The notes below the pieces were generated by a model. It did no database searches. It saw only the letters and a list, made by a program, of their open reading frames with translations, and had not been told where the DNA came from. Made by a program: the position numbers and the translations under genes. 64,000 nucleotides of DNA from Amphirosellinia nigrospora (taxonomy: Eukaryota; Ascomycota; Sordariomycetes; Xylariales; Xylariaceae). This document shows, piece by piece, positions 12,241-23,547 of the stretch. Where the stretch lies: assembly GCA_004123355.1 (NCBI GenBank), contig SCHM01000004.1, positions 1,302,001 to 1,366,000 on the forward strand. The letters are read 5' to 3'. Position 1 is the stretch's first letter, and each line of letters opens with the position of its first letter.

Positions 12241-15200
12241 TCACTCTTCATCGGATTCTTCTTCGGCAACCTGAAACTTGTAAGTAGAAGTCGATCATAT
12301 TTGGGGGGCGATGAAACTTACGTCGTCATGGAAGTCCTGTCCATCCTTTGTCGCCACAATAACGCCAGCGCGGATGCAGAAGTCTCCAAAGTGCTCGTCT
12401 TCCTCGCGCTCGGTCGCGTACCGCTTGAGCAAAGGCTTCATGATTGCGAGGATCTCATCTTCTTTGATGCTGGACCGATACAGCTTGTTGAGACGGTGAC
12501 CATGATAGCCTCCACCTAGATACATGTTGTAGGCACCAAACGCTTTACCAACGAAGGCAACTTCAGCTAACCAGGGGCGAGCGCAGCCGTTTGGACAGCC
12601 AGTCATGCGCATGACAATAGAATCTTGCTTCAGTCCATTCTCCTCTAAGCACCCTTCTAGCTTCGTAATGAGCTCTGGTAGGTAGCGTTCACTCTCAGCC
12701 ATGGCCAAACCACAGGTTGGGAACGCTACACAAGCAGAAGAGCTAAGGCGCAGGCCGGAAAATTGCACATTATCGAGCTTGTATTTCTTAAGCAATTCCT
12801 TCATCTGCGGCAAGTCCTCATCTGTGACGTTGCTTAGAATCAGATGCTGGTTTCCAGTCAACCTAAACTCGCCCTTGTGGACCTTAGCGACTTCACGTAG
12901 GCCGGTCTTCATCTGGAACTCTGCAGTATCCTCAATGCGGCCGTTCTCGATGAAGAATGTGAAATGGTTCAAGCCGTTCTCATCCTTCTGCCACCCAAAC
13001 GTGTCGATGTTGCTCTTGAAGTAGAATGGTCGCTCAGGCTCAAAAGGCTTGCCCCACATAGCCTCGACCTTGGAGCGGAAAACATCAACACCCATATCAT
13101 CGATGGTGTACTTTAGACGAGCGTGTTTACGATTCTTTCGGTCACCATAATCCCTTTGCACGAGCATAATCTTCTCGCAGGCAATGTGGACTTCTTCAGC
13201 CTTGACGTAGCCCATCATGCGACCCGTCTGGGGGTATGTCTTCTTGTTATTGTGTGTTGCACCCATGCCACCACCAGCCAGAACGTTGAACCCGGTGAGG
13301 TGGCCATCGTCGCCCTTTATAGCAATCAAACCAACATCATGAGCATACACATCCGTGTCGTTGTGAGGGGGGATAGCAATGGTAATTTTGAACTTTCGAG
13401 GCAAGTAGGTTGGTCCATATAAAGGCTCAAAGTCTTGAACGGCATCGCCCGCAATTTGTGTTTTCTTGTTGTCGTCGTCCGTGAGCCAAATCTCATGGTA
13501 GGCAGTTGTAGAGGGTAGCAGGTGATCACTAATCTTCTTGGAGGAAGCATATACTTCACTGTGATATTGTGATTGTGTGGGTAGAGAGCTGCACATAACG
13601 TTTCTGTTGACATCGCCACAGGCGGCAATAGTAGTCATAAGTGCTTTGTTAATAGCCTGCATGGCGGGCTTCAGCTTTCCTTTAACAACGCCATGGAACT
13701 GAAAGGTTTGCCTCGTAGTGAGTTTCATGGTTTCGTTACCGAGACTCGTGCTAATGTCATCCATTTGGATCCATTGCTTCGGGGTCGACACACCGCCTGG
13801 GAGCCTGCATCGTATCATGAATGAATAAGCGGGCTCTAATCCTTGTGCTTTCCGCTCATCGCGGACATCACGGTCATCTTGCATATAAGTGCCGTGGAAC
13901 TTAGTTAGCTGCTGATCTGAGGCGGAAATGGCACCAGTCGTCGGATCATTTAAGCCTTCAACGATGGTTCCACGTAGATAATTGGAAGCGAGTTTAATAT
14001 CTTCATTGGTGATCGGCGGGGGCTCTTCGGGAAGACCTTCTACGTTCGCCACCCCCAGCGCCTGCCAGATCTTTGGTTCCCAATCTGCATAGCCAGTTTG
14101 GTATCCGTCTGGATCTTGGTCGTCGCCAAGACCGACATCCGCCAGTCTCTTACCACCAAACGCCGCCAACAACCTGTCGAGGTCTTTCGCAGGTTTGTTG
14201 TAGTAGACTCTGTCCTCCTTCCGAGGCCAGTAGTGCTTGTCACCGAGACCAAAGACTGAATAATTGACAGACGCAAGATCAAGATCGGTGCTGTCCTTGA
14301 TAGCATCCCATAGTGGCTTGCCATTCTGCGGGAACTCGCCCTGACCGGCAGTCGAAGAAATGAAAACAATGTTTTCCTCAGTCGGCAAGCAGGTAATCTC
14401 AGCAGGTAATCTTCCATGCCATGACTGTTGTCTTTAAGCCTCTTGCACGGCCCCTGGTACCGAGCCTTTTCGCCAATGATTGTGCATTTCCGTTATCTGA
14501 GGCAAACAATATGGTAAGAGGTGCTCCGAATAGACCTTCCAGTAACTGGTTATACGCGTCCTTTGCTTTGCGCTTCTGCTGAGCTCGAACTTCGGTTCCG
14601 TAATCTTGGGCTAGATTAGCTGCAAAAGTCGGTTCTCGTCGCATCAACTGGGTAAGTTGGTTATCGCGTGCTAAGAACTGCTTAAGCTCGTCTTTTATAC
14701 GCTCCGAGTCCAAGGAAAAGTTGGGTTCTCCTTTGTTCTCATTAGTAGGATTCCATCTGTAGAGAGGCCAGTAACCCAAGTCCACGGCCTTCTTAGTCTC
14801 TTGTAGGACAGTCAAAGGGGAGTCGTGTTCGCCAAAGTACGGCAAATAAGCTAGCACAATAGAGGGACCGTTGAACTGATCAGCTTCGAGCATAGCTTGA
14901 AGAACCTGTGTGTAGGAGCCGTAAACTGCAGTGGATGCGACATAAGTATTAGAGAAGTTCATGGCGTACAAGCCAATGTCCTTCTTTCGTCTCTCAGCAT
15001 CCGCAGCAGCACGTTCTGAGTAAGGGGTCGAGTCGATGATAAGCATGTTGACATTTTCACCCGAGGCTAGAACATGGTGAACACCGGAGTTACCAAGGTC
15101 GTATGACCATGCATCAGATCCTATCAGCCATAGTGATTCCTTTCTAAAGAGAGCCTTGCTGGAAAGTAGGTTGCGGGCGGTGGGAGATCCGTCAGTTTCG

Positions 15201-17115
15201 AGTCGCGCAATAACTCCGTCTGCGATTTCACCTGCTTTCTGCACGTCTTCGGCACTTGCCGCCCACTTTGCCAACCAATTGACGGGGGATTCAGTGGTGA
15301 AGGAACCGGTGCTCGCTGCTTGCTTAACTTCCTTAACAAATCGCTGACGGCGCTCTTTTCGGGCAAGCAGTGAACCGAAGCCAAACTCAGGACTTGCTGC
15401 TATTGTAGATGAGATACCAGCATTCTTTGAATCGAGAGCATTCGCAACGAAGACTCGCTGGCCGAATAGTTGATCGAGGATCTTGGTGTATGCCGTCTCT
15501 AGTTTCGGCCGTTCTAAAGCACTGGCCTGAATATGTTCTTGGCGATCCGCCTTGCCTATCTCGAGGTTTTGCAAAGGCTTATCTAAGCTCAAGTTCTGGA
15601 AAATTCCCTTAAGTGCTTGATCAATAGTGTCCGGAGCTATGTAGCCCAATTGATGACCGACGATGGTATTAACACCACCTCCCGGGCTCTCTTAACCGAA
15701 GTTAGGACGTCGATGAGCAAAGGTCCCCATTTTGTGGTTTTCCTGGAGACCTGCTCGAGAACAGCGAGACGCTGTACTGAGTTCGGAATGACTTCGAGAA
15801 GCTTAGCACCCAACCATGGTCGATATAGACGAGCTGTGATCATGCCAGCCTTCGCGTAAATGTCAGTCGCTTTGGCACTATCAAGTGCCTCCGCGAACAA
15901 TCCAGCATCGGACCCGAAGACAAATATGGCTTTCTCTGCTGTAGATGGTCCCGACCACTCAAAAGCGTGGTAATCTCTGCCGGTTGAGTCTCGGAGCTGC
16001 GCCCAAATTGATGCGACATATTGGTAAATGTCTTCTGAGGTAACCTGTGGCGCGGTCGGCTCTATGGTGGTAGCTTCTGACACGCTGGGTGATACGCTCA
16101 AATCACTTTGCTGGCTGGACTTTTCAGATGCCTCAGTAGAAGTTACTTTAGAGGCTGCACCTAAGATGACTGACTCGGTCAAGTTGTTGGAGCCCGGCGT
16201 GACTTGTGCCTCTGGTCGCACTGAGGCCACGGCAACTCGTCCATCATCCGCATAAATACCCGAAGTGGCTGCCGAACTCGACTGGTATCTACGGACATCA
16301 TCGAGATTGAGGATCTGACCCACTAAGCTTGAGTCCTCGGCTGAAATAGGCTTATCGTGGCTGGAAGAGGTTGGGTCGAAGAAATGGATGACACCCTTGC
16401 CAGACCGAATAGCCAGCGCGTGGGCAGTTATTGCAATATCCTGAGCCTCCTGTAGGGACTCGGACTGGAGGAAAGTCCATCCCGAATTCCTGATTGCAGT
16501 AATGGCGGAATAGTCTGCAAACTGGCTGGGCGCGAGCGCGACATGGAGGACCACCGGATAGTAGGCAAGCTTGTAGAGATGGGCGATGGATGGGAGAAGG
16601 ATATCAGAAGTAGTAGTCACAGAAGTGAGCCGGCCTGAGCGAGTGGGAGCGAAGACAGAGAGGAGAGGGTCGTTGTTATGTCGAACACGTTGTATCTAGT
16701 TATTTAATCAGCTCAGTATCCGAAGGCTGTAGTCCAAGGTACGCTCAGAAGATAATTGGAAGCTCACTTCAGGAATTGCGCCCTGAGCTGTTGAAACCAA
16801 GCCTGGATCTCTCCTGGCGGCATATCTCTTCAAATGCAAGGAGTAGGCCGAGTCTTGCCCTTGCGCCGGTTGCACAGAGACAATGACATCGCTGGCTAGA
16901 TAAGCGATCCGCCGCCACTATAATAACAAATTCGGATCAGCTGTGCCTTGTTGAAAGCACCTATGTCGATATACGACGGCAGTGTGAAGCGCTAGCTATC
17001 CGCGGGGTAGCACTCGTTCCCCTACCCAGGCCGTGGTGGGAGGATGGAGGGGACTTGTATTATACGACTTACCGGCCTCTTCAGGCGTGCGAATCTGGAT
17101 ATCGTTGCTCGCCAT
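12241..17115 (-). CDS. MET5: sulfite reductase (NADPH) beta subunit, hemoprotein
   Basis: Large subunit of assimilatory sulfite reductase, which reduces sulfite to sulfide with six electrons for cysteine and methionine synthesis. Layout from the N-terminus is: pyruvate-ferredoxin-oxidoreductase-like region, flavodoxin-like domain (FISSTAGQGEFPQNGK, then VFGLGDKHYW), and siroheme/[4Fe-4S] sulfite-reductase domains with the cluster cysteines in CVAFPTC and CPNGC. I choose ATG 17115 (MASNDIQIRTPEEA). Exon 1 is 17073-17115, exon 2 is 16768-16895, and exon 3 starts at 16695. A last 30-nt exon (12241-12270) encodes VAEEESDEE after a 51-nt intron. The total is about 1500 codons, usual for this family. 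Two frame breaks interrupt the main exon: one missing G near 15680 (AREGGVNTIVGHQLGY restored) and one at a 13-bp tandem duplication at 14388-14413. Diverges from the isomerase gene across a 1.2-kb gap. Confidence 0.93.
14388..14413. repeat. 13-bp tandem duplication inside MET5
   Basis: AGCAGGTAATCTC is followed at once by AGCAGGTAATCTT (12 of 13 bases the same). On the coding strand it falls between the motifs GLKTTVMA and LPTEENIVF and coincides with the loss of frame. Taking away one 13-base unit makes the two flanking frames continuous. Confidence 0.8.
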
Positions 17116-18278
17116 GGTGTTATTGGCAGCAGAAGATGAGTCCGCCCTACCAAAGAGAAACGACATGGTGAAGGCAACACAAAACTACTGCCCAGCGACG
17201 TTTAATGAGAAAATCACGGGCCGGCCGCCGTCGGCGCTATAGATGGCTAATAGTTTTTACCATGTGGACAGCTACGGTGCTGGACGATGGCGACATATGA
17301 TCCAAATCCCGAATCAGGGCCGCTGTGAGACTTGGGGCCGTCGAAAATGCCCCGCTGTGGCATCTAGTCTTGCCATAGCGCTGCAATTCTCGCGGGAGAC
17401 AGGGCTCACCATATACTTTTGGACCATTTTGAAGGCTGGACCACGATCACGCCATCGCGAACAGCCTTGGTATGCACCAATCAACGCTACGGCTTTGTCA
17501 TAGAGCCTCCCGATCGCCTGCGGATTGTTTGCGTCAGACTAGCAGCAATGACAGGGTCCGGGAGTCGGAGGGGTTGAACGGATTGCATCAGAGCCGCTTG
17601 AACTCTCGATGCAATACCCGAGAGCCGCATGAGTTTACTCGGGAAGGCAGGATATAATTGAGTATTGTCTTACATAAGCTCGCAGTACTTCCCCGACTTA
17701 CAATTCCCTAGACGAATTCATATAGAGGAAGGATTATGAGAGGTAGTATTAAAAATTGTTAAAAACGAGAATAGGGAAATTTCCAAGCTTGGAATGAGGG
17801 TCCATGTGTACGTACTTCGAGACTTCGAGAGCCAGTTCCCGCCGACAGCCGCACCTGGGTAATTGGTCCCGAAACAATTCAAGGTTGATTACCAAGAACA
17901 TCTAAACCAGCCTAATTCTTTCGAGGAAAAGCCATTTGGTCGGATACGAATGTTTACCTGATATATCATACAACCTTGAATTTACTAGAACTATTGAACG
18001 AACGAAAATTGTACGTACTGACTGTCTCGGTACGGTAACGGAACCATGGGTGTTATCTCCAGTGGGATGACTCAGCTCTTGTCAGTGGACGTCATGCAAG
18101 TGCCCCGCGCTACTGTATCGAACATCAGGGATCATGTCAGGGTTCAGCATCACGCAAGTTGCAAATGGAGTTGAATTGCCTGTTAGTTGATTCGGCAATT
18201 GGATTTCTGTGAAAATTGTTTGTGAAGTAGATATATTGTGGTCGGCCGAAGCGGCGATTTCTCCCAACATCTCAATCT
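17116..18278. promoter_or_regulatory. divergent promoter region of MET5 and ribose-5-phosphate isomerase
   Basis: A 1.16-kb gap between two divergent genes, so both promoters should lie here. ATGGCGACAT at 17287-17296, 172 bp upstream of the MET5 start, matches 9 of 10 positions of the ATGRYRYCAT site bound by CYS3/MetR-type sulfur regulators. That consensus is recalled from the Neurospora system and one match is weak evidence. No other supported gene is seen. Confidence 0.4.
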
Positions 18279-19289
18279 GTGTGCGAACGCGTCTCGACAG
18301 GTTTCATGAAGCGAACCATCCGGACTTTTACAGCAGCTCCGTCAATTGCCCCAAGACCAAATAATCGCGAGGCATTTAGGCGTATTAACAGCTTACCATT
18401 AGCGAGGCATCCATTGAGTACCTCCCTCCCGAGCTCCAGCCGTGCTGCCAACATCCCGGGCAGCCCGAGGCGGTTTCTTCGATCCGACCACTCCAAAGCA
18501 TCATCCCCTTACATCCGGCCCACCTGGCGACACACGATGGCCACGACAGCCGTCGATGCGAACGTCGTCGAGGCCGCGAAGCGCGCGGCGTGCCAGCAAG
18601 CCGTGAAAGACAACTTCTCGCCGAGCTTTAAGTATGTGGGGATAGGGAGCGGGAGCACCATCGCGTACGTGGTGGAGGCCATCGCAGCGCTGGGGCCCGA
18701 GGTGTCGGCGCACATGAAGTTCGTGCCGACGGGCGCCGGCTCGACCAAGCTGATCCGGGACGCCGGGTTGACCGTCCTGCAGGTGCCAGAGCTGCTGAGC
18801 GAGGTGGGCTTCGCCGGCCGCGGCACGAGCCGGCAGCACCTGGACATCTACTTCGACGGCGCCGACGAGGTCGATGCCGAGCTGAACTGCATCAAGGGCG
18901 GCGGCGCGTGTCTCTTTCAGGAGAAGATCGTCTCGCGCCTGTCCAAGAAGTTCATCTGCGTCGCCGACTCGCGCAAAAAGGCCGATCGCTTGCTCACCAA
19001 TTGGGGCTACGTCCCCGTCGAGGTGTCGCCCGTAGCTGCCGAGCTTGTGCGCCAGGCGCTTATTGATCTAGGGAGCAAAGATCCTGTCATCCGTTTCTCA
19101 AAATCTACGTCCACCTACCTAGTTACCGACAATCACAACTACCTCATCGATGCGCCGTTCCCCACACTGCTGTTGAACAGCCAGGAGGGGCTCATTGACC
19201 CTGCGAAGGGCATCTGGACCCCCGACGCTTTGGCAGCAAAGATCCGTGGAATACTAGGTGTTTTGGAGGTAGGCATTTCTCCGGCTTGA
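18279..19289 (+). CDS. RKI1: ribose-5-phosphate isomerase A type
   Basis: Interconverts ribose 5-phosphate and ribulose 5-phosphate in the non-oxidative pentose phosphate pathway. Family motifs are clear: GSGSTIAYVVEA (phosphate-binding loop), FVPTGAGSTKLIRDAGL, DIYFDGADEVDAELNCIKGG (catalytic Asp and Lys region), FICVADSRKKADRLL and WGYVPVEVSPVA. The enzyme core starts at ATG 18537 (MATTAVDANVVEAAKR). An in-frame ATG at 18279 adds 86 residues rich in Arg, Ser and Pro with few acidic residues, which resembles a mitochondrial targeting sequence but could be a translated leader. No intron or frame break is needed. Bases 18500-19050 are visibly richer in G and C than the remainder of the gene. 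Confidence 0.92.
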   Translation: MCERVSTGFMKRTIRTFTAAPSIAPRPNNREAFRRINSLPLARHPLSTSLPSSSRAANIPGSPRRFLRSDHSKASSPYIRPTWRHTMATTAVDANVVEAAKRAACQQAVKDNFSPSFKYVGIGSGSTIAYVVEAIAALGPEVSAHMKFVPTGAGSTKLIRDAGLTVLQVPELLSEVGFAGRGTSRQHLDIYFDGADEVDAELNCIKGGGACLFQEKIVSRLSKKFICVADSRKKADRLLTNWGYVPVEVSPVAAELVRQALIDLGSKDPVIRFSKSTSTYLVTDNHNYLIDAPFPTLLLNSQEGLIDPAKGIWTPDALAAKIRGILGVLEVGISPA

Positions 19290-19754
19290 CAGGTCCGCAG
19301 GCTACCGCGGCTGGGCCTGATGTAGAAGGCGTCAGGCCCGTAAAAATCTACTACGGTAAGACGGATGGCGGCTTTGAAATCCAGGAATGAAGTCTGGGGG
19401 AAGTAATAGAAACGATGTTGAGGTACAATACCGGTTAAAATATAGTCCGTATTGGTTCATAATCGACATGGCATGGACAATACAAATAAGTCATCTTTGA
19501 GGATCATCGGCTCGCTCAGCACGTAGGTTGTTCTCAGTGCGAAAGTTTTGATGAACAAGCAAAGTATTACATATACTAGAAAGGACATATTGTAAATGCT
19601 GTCTTTGGCCGTCTCATTCTTCCCCTCTTGTATGCCGTGTAAAACACGGACTCTTACTATACAGCATGCCGTTCATAAGTTCGCTATGCTCGTAAGATTG
19701 TGTATGGCCTCATCTGACCGTGCTACCTCTGCGCCGTATAAAGTTTATGAATAC
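19290..19754. other. intergenic between convergent genes
   Basis: Holds the 3' ends of the isomerase (+) and the Rab GTPase (-) genes. No gene or distinct terminator structure is visible. Confidence 0.5.
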
Positions 19755-20715
<961 letters not shown>

Positions 20716-21514
20716 GGCTAGTACTTGTATTGGCAAGACCTGTCAACGTAGTTGAAACAAATTAGGCCTGAAAGAGCGAGTGGTTGGGGGAGCTGTTCAG
20801 ATATCGGTGGTACGAATGAGAATGGTCGGTTGTCAAGTTGGAAAAGGAGATGGACGTATTCGTCGTCGGTTGTTCGAAGGTTATACCTTCGTTCTACCTT
20901 TCCAGATATAGCAATGGGTAATGGGCGATGGGGCTACCAGGGTGTTTTTTAAGAAGAATGGCAGAAGCTCGTTGGGTTTCAATACAATAGATTCGAGCAG
21001 AAACGTCTGAGTAGAGTAACAGTAGCCTGGCGAAATAACCTCTTACTGTTCAAAAGGAGGTGAACTAGTCTACGTACCTACTAAGAAGGTAATATTTCGC
21101 AGGTATGCGGCAGCCAATAACCAAATGCTGTACATGTGAGATGCACTTAATAGGAGTGGGCTACAGCTGCATGCTTGCCTGTACCTAAGGTACCTACCTC
21201 TGCTAATAGGGGCCATAACTCTACCTAGGTACCTAGGTACTTAGAGCCGTACCCCCACCAGGATGCGCCGATAAGACTAAACTACCCCAGTTTACTAAAC
21301 TCACATTTCTTATCGGGAACAAGGCTCTTCGCTGGAAAACTGGAAAATTTCGGCGGTAATGCTCCCCCCCCGCCCAACTGTGCTCATTAACCTTGACCGC
21401 GATCGTGCCCTGCTAAAATAAATAAATAACGCCGAAAGAGTGTCCATTACTCCAACTTGTCTCGATCATAATTGTTCTGTGCACTATCCCTCACTAGAGG
21501 AAAGATTGCGCAAT
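20716..21514. promoter_or_regulatory. divergent promoter region of YPT6 and NOP53, with TACCTA motifs
   Basis: About 800 bp. It contains a cluster of TACCTA/TAGGTA motifs at 21060-21245, including the perfect 16-bp palindrome ACCTAGGTACCTAGGT at 21223-21238, and an 8-C run near 21364. An ATG at 21440 is open into NOP53, but the conserved part begins at 21515. Confidence 0.5.
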
Positions 21515-22882
21515 ATGCCGGTCATTCATCCACGGACGGCTTCGACAGAAGCGCCCGCAACCTACAAGCAGCCTTCGAGAAAAGGCAAAAAGGCATGGAG
21601 GAAGAACGTCGACGTTACTGAGGTGACCAAGGGTCTTGAAGAGCTAAATGAAGAAATTATCAAGGGGTTCGTGTCCTACTACCGTCTTCTAACCTGGAAC
21701 CAGCAACAGCTGACAAGGCGAAATGTAGTGGTGTCATAGCTGAACGGCCATCCGATGAACTCTTCACTCTCGATACCGTCGGTGATGTATCGATACCTAA
21801 AAGATTCCCGGGCATACTTCAAAGCCATTGAAAGCAGACGAGATCATCGCTACTCGTAATTCGGCAGTTCCAGCTGTCTCCATGCGAAAACGGCCTGGAG
21901 ACAAGACATCCGATGGAATTATACCCACTAAGCGAACAAGACGAGAATATATCACGGTCAAGGAGCTGTCACGCTTACGCAAGATTGCTGATGGCAATCA
22001 CGAGTCAACGGTGGAAGTTGCCGATGCCACATACGACCCATGGGCTATTGTGCCCGAGCCATCAACATCAGACATTGTGAAGGATAAACGAGACGATGAG
22101 AAGAAGCCCCCCAAGTCCTTCAAACAAAAACCAATATCACTACTCGCAAGCGGCAAAACGGTAGCCGCAGTCCCAAAGCCTGCAGGCGACTACAGCTACA
22201 ACCCCAGGTTTGAGGATTACGAGGCTCGGTATACGGAGGAATGCAATAAGGCGGTTGAAGTAGAAAAGAAGCGAATGGCTGGAGAGGAAGCAGACAGGTT
22301 AAAAGCCGAGGCTGCTCGTCGGCAGCCGAAGCGGAAGCTGCAGAAGCTCGAGCAGAGCTTTCTGAGTGGGATGAAGACTCGGAGTGGGAGGGTTTCCAAA
22401 GTGGAGGCGAAGAATTGCGCCAAACAGTCAAGAAACAAAAGCGGAAAACGAAAGCGGATAGGAACAGGATCCAGAGGCGTAAAGATGAAGAGCGACGACT
22501 CAGGCATGACGCCAAAACTAAAATTCATAAGGAACAACTAGAACGGATCAAGCAGATCGCTCAAGAGGTAGCGGAGCGTGACCAAGCGCTTGCACTCGCG
22601 AATGCCGAAGAGAGTGATAGTAGCATGGCAAGCAACGAGGAGATGCTACGACGGAAGCAACTTGGGAAGTTGAAGCTACCAGAAAAGGACCTGGAGCTGG
22701 TACTGCCTGATGAGTTGCAAGATTCATTGCGGCTGCTGAAACCGGAAGGAAATTTACTCAAAGACCGCTATCGGAGCTTGCTTGTCAGAGGAAAGATGGA
22801 GAGCCGAAGGAGAATACCATTCAGGAAGCAAGCGAGAACAACGATTACTGAAAAGTGGACATACAAGGACTTTACCATCTAG
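21515..22882 (+). CDS. NOP53: ribosome biogenesis protein Nop53 (GLTSCR2 family)
   Basis: Nucleolar factor for late 60S maturation; in yeast it recruits the exosome helicase Mtr4 for ITS2 removal. The protein begins MPVIHPRTAS, then PATYKQPSRKGKKAWRKN and LEELNEEIIKG, the family hallmark. An intron (about 21665-21728, GTTCGT to TGTAG) joins to GVIAERPSDELFTLDTVGD. The LFTLD there fits the arch-interaction motif known from yeast Nop53. The middle is charged coiled-coil-like (AEAEAAEARAEL) and the end is LKPEGNLLKDRYRSLLVRG and EKWTYKDFTI. An ATG at 21440 could add 25 residues. Two one-base losses break the frame (about 21811 and about 22320). Family call is secure. Confidence 0.9.
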
Positions 22883-23547
22883 CCGAGCTCTCAAGGGTAG
22901 ATCCAAGATATACAAAACAACTAATGCATCCATTGTTCCATCTCTTCTTTGCATTGGATGTTTATTGAGAGCTATTATTCAAGCGCTCGGGAAACGACCC
23001 ATGACTGGCCGACACTAAGCCGGCTACACCAAAATTGCCTCTAGTAATTATTCTCGGGTCTGCGCCGGCATATTCGGCGATGGATCTGACATACCATGAC
23101 GTTGCCACCAATTGAATGAGTTGATAGCGATAAGGCAAAAAGTTATGATATTTATAAGCATGGTTTGATTTCCTCTCTGGCCCTCTCTCCCTCTCCTAAA
23201 GTTGCAGTGGCCTTTTGATTTAGTTCTAACTTACAAAGTTCTGCGTCCAGAGAACCTTGGAAGTAACATGCCTCAGTGAATCGCTCTAGGCCAAAAGGAG
23301 TAAGCAGAATTCTCCCTGGTAAACCACGCACAACACCTTACCAGCACAGTGGGACATAGTGATGTCATCTTGTCACTTACAAGCAACTGCTGTATGAGGC
23401 TGTTTCAATCTCTACTATACTCCATTGCGCAACAAGCATAAAGATAAAATACGCAAAACATAGTAAGTCAATTACATATTCATATCTTCACCAACTTAAT
23501 TTAAGTGTTTGCTAAGGAAGACTCAGCTCCAAGACAATACTTTCTAA
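22883..23547. other. intergenic, no gene seen
   Basis: Gap between two plus-strand genes: NOP53 3' region, then the promoter of the NADH dehydrogenase gene. AT-rich at 23400-23540. No motif stands out. Confidence 0.5.

Noticed and set aside
21440-21514. Upstream in-frame ATG of NOP53
   Set aside because: The residues before 21515 (SITPTCLDHNCSVHY) do not look like the family N-terminus, so the second ATG is preferred.
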